Assembly: GCA_963977405.1 (NCBI GenBank)
Contig: CAXBOY010000026.1
Location: forward strand, 1-32,840
Reading direction: 5' to 3'
Length of the DNA stretch: 32,840 nucleotides
DNA from: UBA5078 sp963977405
Lineage (GTDB): Bacteria > Pseudomonadota > Gammaproteobacteria > Pseudomonadales > Pseudohongiellaceae
Position 1 is the first letter of the stretch; each line of letters begins with the position of its first letter. Positions 7,924-16,832 of this stretch are shown piece by piece. Both the position numbers and the translations under genes were made by a program. Under the pieces are notes generated by a model that saw nothing but the letters and a program-made list of their open reading frames with translations, was not told the origin of the DNA and ran no database searches.

Positions 7924-8534
7924 TTTTGAAAGAGATACTCGAGTTTCTACCCTGCGAAACACCCGCCGCATGGCTGGATGAGGCCCTGCGCCAACCCACT
8001 ATCCTGCTAATCGACCATGCAAATTGCGAGAAGAAGGCGGCCGCGACTGCGATGAGCCTGCTCTATCGTTATTCCGAACACACCGAGTTGTTGCGTAAGA
8101 TGTCGCAGTTGGCACGCGAGGAGTTGCTGCATTTCGAGCAGGTGGTCAATATCATCAGTGAGCGAGGCATCGAGTACATCCACTTAGGCCCCTCACGCTA
8201 TGCCGGTGGTCTGCGCGAGCATCTGCGCAAAGACGCCAAGAACGTATTGGTGGATACGCTCATTGTAGGTGCCTTCGTAGAGGCACGCTCCTGCGAGCGC
8301 TTCGCTAAGATTGCCCCCTTACTCGACCCGCAGCTGAGCAAGTTCTACCGCAGTCTTCTAAAGTCTGAGGCACGGCACTTTCAGGATTATCTTGCCTTGG
8401 CTGCGCTGTATAGCGACACCGATATTAGCCCGGATGTGGCCCGTTTCCGCGAGATCGAGCGTGACTTGATCGAGCGCCCGGACGGGGAGTTCCGCTTCCA
8501 TAGCGGCGTACCGCTAAGCGAAGCGTCTGCCTAG
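7920..8534 (+). CDS. miaE: tRNA-(ms2io6A37) hydroxylase MiaE
   Basis: Non-haem di-iron monooxygenase that hydroxylates the isopentenyl group of ms2i6A at tRNA position 37, the last step after MiaA and MiaB. The 204 residues form a ferritin-like helical bundle. Candidate iron ligands are E37 (in NCEKKA), E67/E68 and H71 (EELLH), E121 or E126 (EARSCERF), and E150 and H153 (SEARH). This paired ExxH pattern is diagnostic for the family. The start ATG overlaps the rmuC stop. The stop is one base from the stop of the convergent LRR lipoprotein gene. miaA and miaB are not in the window. Confidence 0.95.
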   Translation: MILKEILEFLPCETPAAWLDEALRQPTILLIDHANCEKKAAATAMSLLYRYSEHTELLRKMSQLAREELLHFEQVVNIISERGIEYIHLGPSRYAGGLREHLRKDAKNVLVDTLIVGAFVEARSCERFAKIAPLLDPQLSKFYRSLLKSEARHFQDYLALAALYSDTDISPDVARFREIERDLIERPDGEFRFHSGVPLSEASA

Positions 8535-8535
8535 A

Positions 8536-9051
8536 CTATTCTCGACAGTTATTCGGGCGACGCAGATTATCGCCGAGGCGTTCGCCTAGGCTGGTGAGTT
8601 GGTCGCAGGGGATGTTGGAATTACCCGTTAATAGGGCAGAGGTAAGGGTGTCCATCGCGATTAGGGGCTCGATATCACGGATGCGATTGTCCGTTGCGCT
8701 GATGGAGCTAAGTCTTCGCAGCTGGCTAAGTGGGGCAAGGGAGTTGATGCGATTATTGCTGATGTCCACGAACTGCAAAGCCCGCAGAGTCTGTATTCCC
8801 TCGATATTCTCAATCTCCCAACCCGAACAAGACAAAACCGTGATGGTCTCTATCTCGGCATTTGGCTGTTGTAGTGCGAAATTCACGCAAGCCTGCAGGC
8901 CTGGATCAGCAAAGCGATAGGCGGTGCCGTTAGGGCGTGGGTCTATCAGCGTCTGATTATTAACGCTGACGGCAAAGCGCTGAGAGCAGGCAGTGCTAGT
9001 GAGTAATAAAAGTAACAGCGTGGTGCTGCGGCTAAGTGTGAGGAATTCCAT
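8536..9051 (-). CDS. Small leucine-rich-repeat lipoprotein, function unknown
   Basis: A 171-residue protein with an N-terminal hydrophobic stretch (six leucines) ending in STAC-S, a plausible lipobox with C22 as the lipidated residue. The middle and end contain about three leucine-rich units of the bacterial type, including LQFVDISNNRINSL and the next unit with ATDNRIRDI. Two further cysteines (in LSCSG and IPCDQ) could form a disulfide in the cap regions. LRR lipoproteins of this size usually bind other proteins; no partner is suggested by the context. It is convergent with miaE (one base apart) and divergent from the FKBP gene across about 210 bases. I cannot name a family. Confidence 0.75.
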   Translation of the reverse strand: MEFLTLSRSTTLLLLLLTSTACSQRFAVSVNNQTLIDPRPNGTAYRFADPGLQACVNFALQQPNAEIETITVLSCSGWEIENIEGIQTLRALQFVDISNNRINSLAPLSQLRRLSSISATDNRIRDIEPLIAMDTLTSALLTGNSNIPCDQLTSLGERLGDNLRRPNNCRE

Positions 9052-9264
9052 GGCAACGCTCCTTGTGTGATCTCGATCTTAGCAGAGTCGAATGCGCAGC
9101 AGCGCCTTTATTTACCGGTGTTTCTTGCCATCGAAGTGGAAATTAGCCTCTAGTCCAGTTAGTATTCGATGCCCTGAACCGGCGGTTTTGCCCCGGTCTA
9201 AGACTACAGTCAGAGTATTCGCTAGCAAACCCACATTAGATAATCATCAATGAAGGAAGTCACC

Positions 9265-9972
9265 ATGAATTTTCCCCGTTTACTGAGCCTGCGCAGTGCA
9301 GTTTTGGCTGTCTCGCTTACCGCTATGCATGCGCAAGCCGCCGAAAGCACCGTAGATCTGAGCTCCGAGGCGAGCAAGATAAGCTACAGCATCGGCGTTA
9401 ATATCGGTCAGAACTTGGCCGATCAGGGAATCATGGATTCCATCAGCCTAGACGCGTTCTACGCCGGTATCGGTGATGTAGTCTCTGGCGAGCCACGCTT
9501 GACCATGGATGAGATGATGGCGGCGTTGCAGACCTTTCAAGCGAGCTTGATGGCGCAACAACAGGCTGAGATGGAAGCTTTCCGAGCGGAGAGTGAGGCC
9601 TTCTTGACTGCCAATGCTTCACGCGAAGGCGTAATGGAGACTGCTTCAGGCCTTCAGTATCTTGTACTCGAGTCTGGTGATGCCGATGGCGCATCGCCCA
9701 CTACAAGTGACAGCGTATTGGCACATTACCACGGTACTTTTATCGACGGCAGCGTTTTCGATAGCTCTGTTGACCGTGGCGAGCCCGCTGAGTTTGGCGT
9801 TGGCCAAGTGATTGCAGGTTGGACAGAGGCGTTGCAGATGATGAAAGTAGGCGACAAGTGGCGTCTGTTTATTCCTTCCGATTTGGCCTATGGCGAGACC
9901 GGCTCAGGCCCGATTCCACCTTTCTCAACCCTGATTTTCGATGTAGAGCTGTTGAACGTCATCACTCCTTGA
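9265..9972 (+). CDS. Secreted FKBP-type peptidyl-prolyl isomerase (FkpA/Mip-like)
   Basis: Periplasmic proline isomerase and folding helper. An in-frame ATG at 9250 exists, but the Shine-Dalgarno AAGGA at about 9253-9257 fits the ATG at 9265, giving 235 residues. A signal peptide ends at AQA-AES. An FKBP_N dimerisation domain follows (about 35-125) with the family phrase YSIGVNIGQNLADQG, then the FKBP domain (about 130-235). Expected pocket elements are there: GSVFDSS, VIAGWTEAL, DLAYGE and SGPIPPFSTLIFDVELL. Many bacteria carry several paralogues (fkpA, fklB, mip), so I give no symbol. The M18 aminopeptidase gene begins 34 bases downstream and could share the transcript. Confidence 0.93.
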   Translation: MNFPRLLSLRSAVLAVSLTAMHAQAAESTVDLSSEASKISYSIGVNIGQNLADQGIMDSISLDAFYAGIGDVVSGEPRLTMDEMMAALQTFQASLMAQQQAEMEAFRAESEAFLTANASREGVMETASGLQYLVLESGDADGASPTTSDSVLAHYHGTFIDGSVFDSSVDRGEPAEFGVGQVIAGWTEALQMMKVGDKWRLFIPSDLAYGETGSGPIPPFSTLIFDVELLNVITP

Positions 9973-10006
9973 TGCGTACTAAAGGCGGTAGAGGCGTGAG
10001 CTAATC

Positions 10007-11347
10007 ATGAAACAAGAAACAGGCTTAGACGATTTTAATTCGGGTTTGTTAGCGTTTTTAGGTGACTCACCAACGCCTTACCATGCCACCGCTAATCTTG
10101 CGTCGCTGCTAGCGGCGCAGGGTTTTCAAATTCTCGATGAGGCCCAGCCCTGGAAACTTAGCTCGGGTGGCCGCTATTGCGTGACACGCAATGGCGCCTC
10201 GTTGATCGCGTTTACCCTGCCGAGCCAGGCCGCCAATAGTATTAGTGGCGGCGTGCGCATGGTCGGAGCGCATACCGACAGTCCTTGTCTGCGGGTGAAG
10301 CCCCAGCCCGATCTGCGTAAGAACAATTATGTTCAGCTCGGTGTAGAGGTGTATGGTGGCGCGCTGTTCAATCCTTGGTTTGATCGCGACCTCTCTATTG
10401 CAGGTCGCGTCGACTTCATGACGAGCGCCGGCAAGTTGGATTCCTGCTTGATTGATCTAAGGCGACCTGTCGCGGTAATCCCTAGCCTTGCTATTCACCT
10501 AGATCGCGAAGCGAACACCGCGCGTTCGGTGAATCCGCAACTGGAACTGCCACCCGTACTCGCCATCTCGGGTCTAGAAGGCGCTAGTTTCGATGAGCTA
10601 TTACTGACTTGGGTGAGTGAGTTCGGCGAGCGAAGCGATGCCAGCAAAGTGCTCAGCTATGAACTTAGCTTCTACGATACACAGCCGCCGGCGATAATAG
10701 GCCTGCACAATGAGTTCATCGCATCTGCTCGTTTGGATAATCTACTGAGCTGTTATTTGGGTGCGCAGGCGCTGTGTGAGAGCGAAGACAATAATTGCAA
10801 TCTATTGATCTGCACAGATCACGAAGAAGTGGGCAGTACCTCCGCCGGTGGCGCGAATGGCCCATTCTTGCGTTCTGTTTTGGAGCGCATCGTGGCTGAA
10901 AGTTCCGAGCAATTAGGCAAGAGCGCCGAGGATTTCGAGCGGCTTATTCGACAATCCAAACTACTGTCCATCGATAATGCCCACGGCATACATCCTAATT
11001 ACATGGACAAACACGATGCCAACCACGGCCCGATATTGAATCAAGGCCCTGTCATCAAGATTAACGCTAATCAACGCTACGCTAGCAGTAGTAGCTCGGT
11101 GGCATTCTTTAAGTCTCTGTGCCTACAGGCGCAGGTACCGGTACAGACCTTCGTGGTGCGTAGTGATATGGGCTGCGGTAGTACGATCGGCCCGATTACC
11201 GCGGCGGGAATCGGCGTGGAGACTATCGATATCGGTGTGCCAACCTTTGCGATGCACTCGATTAGAGAGTTGGCGGGCAGTGAAGACGCCCACAATCTTT
11301 ATAGAGTGGTGAAGCGCTTCTTCAACGCGAATAGTCCCGACGCTTAA
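10007..11347 (+). CDS. apeB: M18 family aminopeptidase (ApeB/DAP-like)
   Basis: Cytoplasmic di-zinc aminopeptidase, dodecameric in known members, preferring acidic or neutral N-terminal residues. The 446-residue product shows the M18 metal-site blocks in order: VGAHTDSP (H89, D91), SARLDNLLS, TDHEEVGSTS with the catalytic and ligand glutamates, RSDMGCGSTIGP, and the late ligand histidine in TFAMHSIRE. The family phrase HPNYMDKHDANHGP is present too. The start at 10007 has only weak purine-rich sequence upstream (GAGG near 9991). The last 26 bases overlap the 3' end of mnmC on the other strand. Substrate preference within M18 cannot be read from sequence. Confidence 0.94.
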   Translation: MKQETGLDDFNSGLLAFLGDSPTPYHATANLASLLAAQGFQILDEAQPWKLSSGGRYCVTRNGASLIAFTLPSQAANSISGGVRMVGAHTDSPCLRVKPQPDLRKNNYVQLGVEVYGGALFNPWFDRDLSIAGRVDFMTSAGKLDSCLIDLRRPVAVIPSLAIHLDREANTARSVNPQLELPPVLAISGLEGASFDELLLTWVSEFGERSDASKVLSYELSFYDTQPPAIIGLHNEFIASARLDNLLSCYLGAQALCESEDNNCNLLICTDHEEVGSTSAGGANGPFLRSVLERIVAESSEQLGKSAEDFERLIRQSKLLSIDNAHGIHPNYMDKHDANHGPILNQGPVIKINANQRYASSSSSVAFFKSLCLQAQVPVQTFVVRSDMGCGSTIGPITAAGIGVETIDIGVPTFAMHSIRELAGSEDAHNLYRVVKRFFNANSPDA

Positions 11348-13373
11348 GCCCGCGCAGAAAGAATCTACCAGGGTGAATGCACTCTAGTACCTTGCTCTGC
11401 AATGGCAGCATTTCATTCGCGATAATGCTCGCGAGATATTCCCCGCATAAAGGCGCATTGCTAAGACCATGAGAGCCATGTCCCACACTTACGTAAAGAC
11501 CATCGACATAGGGCATATGGGTGTTCGGGTGTTTGCGTTCACGCTGGCCTAGAGTGCTGTATAGAGTTTCGAATGCGGCGAAATCGGGCAACGGACCGAC
11601 AATGGGCATGCGATCCCCAGTGGTCGCCCGCACAGAAACTCGTCCACCTGCTATGGAATCTGCATTGAGCGCACCATTGGTCAAGTGAGGGGCTATTCCT
11701 TCGATATTCTGCTGATGCTCCTTGTCGGAAAGTGTCAGGTCGTTGATGTTCTTCGAATAGCTTGCGCCAACGCTGTGCAGGCCTTCGAATGTGGGGCTGA
11801 TATAGCTTTGTCCGCAAATGACGCCCGCGATGTTCGCAGTGTTTGCGGCGGCATGTAAATAACTGACTTGTCCTCGAATCGGCACAATTGGCAGTGGTGA
11901 ACTCTGTTCGAGTTGCGTTGCACTTATGCTGTTGGCAATAACTACGGTTGGGGCACATGCCAGTTCGCTATCGTGTGCGTAGACGCGCCAAGCATGACCG
12001 TCTCGTTCGAGACGTTGTACTTTGGCATTGCAGCGCAGTTCGATATTCGGGTGCTGAAGATAGGCGTGGCAAAGTTGGGCGGGGCTTAGCCATCCGCCTA
12101 GGCTTAAGTAATTGCTCGCCCCATCCACTTCCATGCCCGCAACCTCACTCGTTGCGTGTTGATCTAGTCGCTGCGCGATGCGCGGCGAGTAATCGCTAAG
12201 GTCGACATCGACGCAGCGCTCCTTGCGGGCGCTGAATGCCGTGTCTAGGTTTATCACACCGCAAGCCTGCCAGCGTATTTCCGGACAGTCTTGGTTGAGG
12301 TGAGCGAACTCGCGAGTGGCGTAGAGGAATGCCTGTAAATTGAATTGGCGCGTCCCATTGAGGGCGTTGCTCAGCCGACACTGGAGGACAGCCTGTCGAT
12401 TTCCCGAGGCGCCCGCCGCGATACTGTCTGCCTGTTCCAGAACTAAGACACGATAGCCCTTGCGAGCGAGGCTATGGGCGGCAGAGCATCCTGCCAAGCC
12501 AGCGCCTATGACTATCACTTGTGGTGGACGGCTTGCTTGCGCCACTAGATTTAACCAGCTCCGTTTTGGCAGGCCGACTGGGGAGGGAGGTCGAGCCTCT
12601 TGAGGGTAGTGGCCGACCAACATCTGTCGCTTCTGTCCGAAACCCTTTACTTTCTCTACTTCGAATCCTGCGCTGCGCAGGCCTCGCACCACCTGCCCAG
12701 CGACGCTATAAGTACTCAAGGTGGTGCCTGTCTTGCTCAGGCGTGCGATCTGCGCGAGCAAGTCTTCGCTCCACATCTTCGGGTTTACCCGTGGCGCGAA
12801 ACCATCTAGAAACCAAGCGTCGACCCTAGCCGTGGACCGCTCTGCCTGTGCCGCAAGCGTTTGTGTGGCATCACCATAATATAGATCGAGCGTGATAGTG
12901 GCGTTACCGGCAAGCCCCGGCAAATGTAATCGATGAAAGCCGGCGGAGTGATCTGGATACACCTCAAGAAGTGCCTCGCTTAGAGCTTCGAGCTCGGGCC
13001 ATTCCGCTAGTGCTTGGCGCAGTGCGTCGATTTGCAGCGGGTATTTCTCGCAGGCGATGTAATGTAACCGTAGATGCTGAGGGGCCAATTGCTGCCAGGC
13101 GCGCCAGCAGCACAGGAAGTTAAGGCCTGTGCCGAAGCCCAGCTCAGTGATGGTGAAGTGCTCCGTGCTTGGGGCGCCTGTCTCGTCTAGGGCTCGGTCT
13201 TTTGCGCCCCAGCGTTGTTGGAGCTGATTGCCCGCTAGGAATACGTGCTCGGTTTCGGCCAATCCGCCACCGCTGGAGAAGTAGATGTCGTCGAAGCGAG
13301 TGGAGTAGGGAGCGCCGCTTTCCTGCCATTGCAGCTCGGCGTTCTCGATGTTGTCTTGGGGGGTGCTTGGCAT
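11322..13373 (-). CDS. mnmC: Bifunctional tRNA wobble-uridine modification enzyme MnmC
   Basis: Finishes 5-methylaminomethyl-2-thiouridine at tRNA position 34. The C-terminal FAD oxidase removes the carboxymethyl group from cmnm5U and the N-terminal SAM methyltransferase adds the methyl group. The 683 residues cover both halves. The methyltransferase (about 1-250) has ELGFGTGLNFL for SAM and the DAWFLDGFAPRVNP active-site block. After a linker, the DAO-type oxidase (about 285-660) opens with the dinucleotide fold VIVIGAGLAGCSAAH and ends in VGHGSHGL. Length matches E. coli MnmC (about 670). It is divergent from prfB and convergent with apeB, overlapping it by 26 bases. Confidence 0.96.
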   Translation of the reverse strand: MPSTPQDNIENAELQWQESGAPYSTRFDDIYFSSGGGLAETEHVFLAGNQLQQRWGAKDRALDETGAPSTEHFTITELGFGTGLNFLCCWRAWQQLAPQHLRLHYIACEKYPLQIDALRQALAEWPELEALSEALLEVYPDHSAGFHRLHLPGLAGNATITLDLYYGDATQTLAAQAERSTARVDAWFLDGFAPRVNPKMWSEDLLAQIARLSKTGTTLSTYSVAGQVVRGLRSAGFEVEKVKGFGQKRQMLVGHYPQEARPPSPVGLPKRSWLNLVAQASRPPQVIVIGAGLAGCSAAHSLARKGYRVLVLEQADSIAAGASGNRQAVLQCRLSNALNGTRQFNLQAFLYATREFAHLNQDCPEIRWQACGVINLDTAFSARKERCVDVDLSDYSPRIAQRLDQHATSEVAGMEVDGASNYLSLGGWLSPAQLCHAYLQHPNIELRCNAKVQRLERDGHAWRVYAHDSELACAPTVVIANSISATQLEQSSPLPIVPIRGQVSYLHAAANTANIAGVICGQSYISPTFEGLHSVGASYSKNINDLTLSDKEHQQNIEGIAPHLTNGALNADSIAGGRVSVRATTGDRMPIVGPLPDFAAFETLYSTLGQRERKHPNTHMPYVDGLYVSVGHGSHGLSNAPLCGEYLASIIANEMLPLQSKVLECIHPGRFFLRGLKRRDYSR

Positions 13374-13457
13374 GGGCGGATTCTAGCAGATACTGCTCTA
13401 TAAACTAAGGCTCAAGGCCTCGCTGCTTGCGGTTGTGGCATCTGCGCGTGAATAAGG

Positions 13458-13463
13458 TAAAAT
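13458..13463 (+). promoter_or_regulatory. Putative -10 element of the prfB operon
   Basis: TAAAAT followed directly by GCCCG. A weak -35 (TTGTGG, 13433-13438) is 19 bp upstream. The leader to the prfB ATG is about 33 bases. Confidence 0.4.
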
Positions 13464-13502
13464 GCCCGTCTTTTCAACACTGGAAGGCCCTTCGAGACCC
13501 GC

Positions 13503-14601
13503 ATGATTGAAGCCAATTTAACGCTGCAGAAGATCAAAGACTTTCACACTCGTACCGATACTCTTCGGGGGTATCTTTGACTACGTTGAGAAGAAAGATC
13601 GGTTGACAGAGGTCGAGCTAGAACTCGGCGAATCCGACGTCTGGGACAAGCCCGATGTTGCCCAAGCCTTAGGGAAAGAGCGCGCCGAGTTGGAGCTCGT
13701 GGTCAGCACCATCGACAAGCTCTATGAAGGCTTAGCCGACAGCCGCGAGCTTGTGCAACTTGCGCAGGACGAGAATGATGAAGACCTCTTCGCCGAGGTC
13801 AACGCGGAACTGGGCAGACTTGGTGCGAAGCTCGAGAGCCTCGAATTCCGCCGCATGTTCTCCGGACGCATGGACCCCAATAGCGCATTCGTCGATATTC
13901 AGGCCGGCTCTGGCGGCACAGAGGCGCAGGATTGGGCCGAGATGTTGCTGCGCATGTATCTGCGCTGGGGCGAGGCGAAAGGCTTTAAGGTAGAGGTTGT
14001 CGAGGTCTCCGCGGGGGAGGTCGCAGGCATTAAGAGCGCTACTATCTACATCAGTGGCGAGTATGCCTTCGGCTGGCTGCGCACGGAGACCGGGGTGCAC
14101 CGCTTGGTTCGCAAGTCACCCTTCGACTCTGGCAATCGCCGCCATACTTCCTTCTCGTCGGTGTTCGTCTCCCCGGAAGTGGACGACGATATCGAGATCG
14201 AATTGAATATGTCCGATGTGCGGGTCGATACTTACCGGGCCAGTGGCGCCGGTGGTCAGCACATCAACAAGACCGACTCCGCTATCCGTTTGACCCATGA
14301 ACCCAGCGGCATCGTCGTGCAGTGTCAGAACCAGCGCTCGCAGCACAAGAACAAAGATCAGGCGATTAAACAACTCAAGGCCAAACTCTATGAGATGGAA
14401 GAGTTGAAACGCGCACAAGCGGCCCAGGAAGTGGAAGAGGAGAAGTCCGACATCGGCTGGGGCAGCCAGATTCGCTCCTATGTACTCGACCAGTCTCGCA
14501 TCAAAGATCTACGCACAGGCGTAGAGTCTAGCAATACCGGCGCCGTGCTCGATGGCGATCTGGACAAGTTTATCGAAGCAAGTTTAAAAATGGGGTTATA
14601 A
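13503..14601 (+). CDS. prfB: Peptide chain release factor 2 (RF2), with programmed +1 frameshift
   Basis: Recognises UGA and UAA stop codons and triggers peptide release. Translation starts at ATG 13503, runs 25 codons to an in-frame UGA (13578-13580), shifts +1 and continues at GAC 13579. The joined protein is 365 residues, the same as E. coli RF2. Motifs fall at E. coli numbering: the stop-reading SPF at 205-207 and the catalytic GGQ at 250-252. Residue 246 is alanine, as in most bacteria, rather than the threonine peculiar to E. coli K-12. lysS follows 5 bases after the stop, the conserved prfB-lysS operon. A conventional ORF call would start inside the gene, at a TTG or later, and lose the N-terminus. 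Confidence 0.97.
13567..13581 (+). promoter_or_regulatory. RF2 autoregulatory frameshift site
   Basis: An internal Shine-Dalgarno-like GGGGG (13567-13571), a 3-base spacer (TAT), then CTT-TGA-C: the slippery CUU codon, the in-frame UGA stop and the weak C context. This is the canonical prfB layout, differing only by C for A before the G run. Low RF2 slows termination at UGA and favours the +1 slip, so RF2 controls its own synthesis. Confidence 0.97.
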
Positions 14602-14606
14602 GACCA

Positions 14607-16124
14607 GTGACAAAGCAGAATCAAACACCCGAAGGACAAGTGCAAGATCCACAAGACGAGAACAAGTTGATCGCACAACGCCGCGAAAAGCTCGACGGCA
14701 TTCGTGCACAACGCAATGCCTTCCCAAATGATTTTCGGCGCAGCAATCTAGCTAAAGAACTCTTAGACGCCTACGTCGAAACCGACAAAGAATCTTTGGA
14801 GAACCTGCATCCCGAAGTCAAAATAGCGGGTCGGATCGTGCGCATGCGTGGGCCCTTTATGGTCCTGCAAGATGTCTCCGATCAGATTCAGCTGTACTTT
14901 AATCCTAAGGAATTGTCCGAGTCCTTGTTGGCCGAAATTAAAGGCTTAGACCTGGGCGATATCGTTGGCGTTGAAGGACACGTATTTCGCACCGGTAAGG
15001 GCGAGCTCACCGTATGGATATCCGAACTACGCCTGCTGACCAAGGCACTGCGTCCATTACCCGATAAATACCGTGGCCTCTCTGACACAGAGGTGCGCTA
15101 TCGTCAGCGATATGTAGACTTGATCGCGAACGAAAGCTCCCGTGCCACATTTATCACTCGCTCCAAGATTGTAAGTAGCCTGCGTCAGTATTTCGAGGCG
15201 AATCATTTCATGGAGGTGGAAACGCCGATGATGCAGGTGATCCCCGGTGGTGCTACAGCGAAGCCATTCGTTACCCATCACAACGCGCTAGATCAGAAGA
15301 TGTATTTGCGTATAGCGCCAGAACTTTATCTCAAACGTCTTGTGGTAGGCGGCTTCGAGCGTGTGTTTGAGGTTAACCGCAATTTCCGCAACGAGGGGCT
15401 GTCGACACGTCATAATCCCGAGTTCACTATGGTCGAGTTCTATCAGGCCTACGCCGACTACCACGACATGATGGATCTGACCGAAGAGCTGTTCCGCAAG
15501 ATCGCCATGGATGTGCTGGGCAAGACCACACTAAATTATCAGGGCTTGGATTTGGACTTCGCGCAAGCATTTACTCGACTAGGCGTGCGTGATTCGATCG
15601 TAAAGCACGTGCCGGGTGTGACACTTGAGCAGCTCAAGGAACGCGAGAGCGCGGCTAAGCTTGCTGAGTCTATGGATATTCATATCGAAGATAGCTGGGG
15701 TGCAGGGCGTATCTGCATGGCAATCTTCGACGAGAAGGTCGAACACCTATTGCTGCAACCGACCTTTATCACTGAATATCCTACAGAGATATCGCCATTG
15801 GCACGTGCCAACGACGATGATCCTGAGGTGACTGATCGTTTCGAATTGTTCATCGGTGGCCGCGAGATCGCCAATGGCTTCTCGGAGCTCAACGATGCTG
15901 AAGACCAGGCGCAGCGCTTCCAGGAGCAGGTGGAGCAGAAAGACTCAGGTGATGACGAGGCCATGCACTACGATGCCGATTACATCACTGCACTCGAGTA
16001 TGGGCTGCCTCCAACAGCGGGCGAAGGCATTGGCGTGGATCGCTTGGTCATGTTGTTCACCAATGCCCCGTCGATCAAAGATGTGTTGCTGTTCCCTCAC
16101 ATGCGTCCACAACACGACAAATAA
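14607..16124 (+). CDS. lysS: Lysyl-tRNA synthetase, class II
   Basis: Charges tRNA-Lys with lysine in the cytoplasm. At 505 residues it equals E. coli LysS. The N-terminal anticodon-binding OB fold (about 60-155) includes GRIVRMRGPFMVLQD. The class II core follows: motif 1 around FMEVETPMMQVIPGGA, motif 2 with FEVNRNFRNEG and HNPEFTMVEFY, and motif 3 at the end with GIGVDRLVML. The start codon is GTG at 14607, five bases after the prfB stop. It has only a distant G-rich stretch as ribosome binding site, so coupling to prfB is likely. Confidence 0.97.
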   Translation: MTKQNQTPEGQVQDPQDENKLIAQRREKLDGIRAQRNAFPNDFRRSNLAKELLDAYVETDKESLENLHPEVKIAGRIVRMRGPFMVLQDVSDQIQLYFNPKELSESLLAEIKGLDLGDIVGVEGHVFRTGKGELTVWISELRLLTKALRPLPDKYRGLSDTEVRYRQRYVDLIANESSRATFITRSKIVSSLRQYFEANHFMEVETPMMQVIPGGATAKPFVTHHNALDQKMYLRIAPELYLKRLVVGGFERVFEVNRNFRNEGLSTRHNPEFTMVEFYQAYADYHDMMDLTEELFRKIAMDVLGKTTLNYQGLDLDFAQAFTRLGVRDSIVKHVPGVTLEQLKERESAAKLAESMDIHIEDSWGAGRICMAIFDEKVEHLLLQPTFITEYPTEISPLARANDDDPEVTDRFELFIGGREIANGFSELNDAEDQAQRFQEQVEQKDSGDDEAMHYDADYITALEYGLPPTAGEGIGVDRLVMLFTNAPSIKDVLLFPHMRPQHDK

Positions 16125-16142
16125 GCTAGCCACGGAGTAGTA

Positions 16143-16823
16143 ATGCAGCGTGTGAAGCTCGAAGAATCTTGGAAACGAATATTGTCCCCGGAGTTCGAGC
16201 TCGACTATATGCGTGACTTACGCGAGTTTCTGCGCAAAGAAAAAGCTGCTGGCCAGACGATTTTTCCGGCCGGCAGTGAGATTTTCAATGCATTGAACTC
16301 GACTCCCTTCGACAGAGTGAAGGTTGTGATTCTTGGTCAAGACCCTTATCACGGACCCGGGCAGGCTCACGGCCTGTGCTTCTCTGTACGTTCGAGTGTC
16401 GCGCTGCCACCTTCGCTGAAGAATATCTACAAAGAGATCAGCAATGACCTTGGTATAGAACCTGCTCGCACTGGCAATTTACAGTGCTGGGCAGACCAAG
16501 GCGTGCTGTTGTTGAACTCCGTATTGACCGTTCAGTCTGGAAATGCCGCGTCACATCAGCGTAAGGGCTGGGAGCGCTTTACCGACCGCATCGTCGCGCT
16601 GCTCAATGAACGCCGCGAGAACCTCGTGTTCCTGTTGTGGGGCAATTATGCCCAACGCAAGGGCGCGATCATCGATCGTAGCAGGCATCTCGTCTTAGAG
16701 TCGGTGCACCCTTCGCCGCTCTCCGCTAGTCGCGGTTTCTTCGGCAATCACCAGTTCTCCCTGAGCAATCAATACCTCGAATCCCATAATCAGACGCCAA
16801 TCGATTGGCGTGTTAGCGAATAG
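16143..16823 (+). CDS. ung: Uracil-DNA glycosylase, family 1
   Basis: Removes uracil from DNA at the start of base excision repair. The 226 residues match the family length. The water-activating motif GQDPYHG has the catalytic D67 (E. coli D64). The uracil-pocket phrase GLCFSV, the LLWG segment and the HPSPLSA minor-groove loop with the catalytic histidine are all present. The ATG at 16143 has GGAGTA just upstream. The gene lies 18 bases after lysS and 9 before the reductase gene, so it probably shares the prfB-lysS transcript. Confidence 0.97.
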   Translation: MQRVKLEESWKRILSPEFELDYMRDLREFLRKEKAAGQTIFPAGSEIFNALNSTPFDRVKVVILGQDPYHGPGQAHGLCFSVRSSVALPPSLKNIYKEISNDLGIEPARTGNLQCWADQGVLLLNSVLTVQSGNAASHQRKGWERFTDRIVALLNERRENLVFLLWGNYAQRKGAIIDRSRHLVLESVHPSPLSASRGFFGNHQFSLSNQYLESHNQTPIDWRVSE

Positions 16824-16832
16824 AGAAGGTCT

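Noticed and set aside
13578..13580. In-frame TGA early in prfB, suggesting a broken gene
   Set aside because: It is the conserved programmed frameshift site; the joined protein is 365 residues with all motifs in register.
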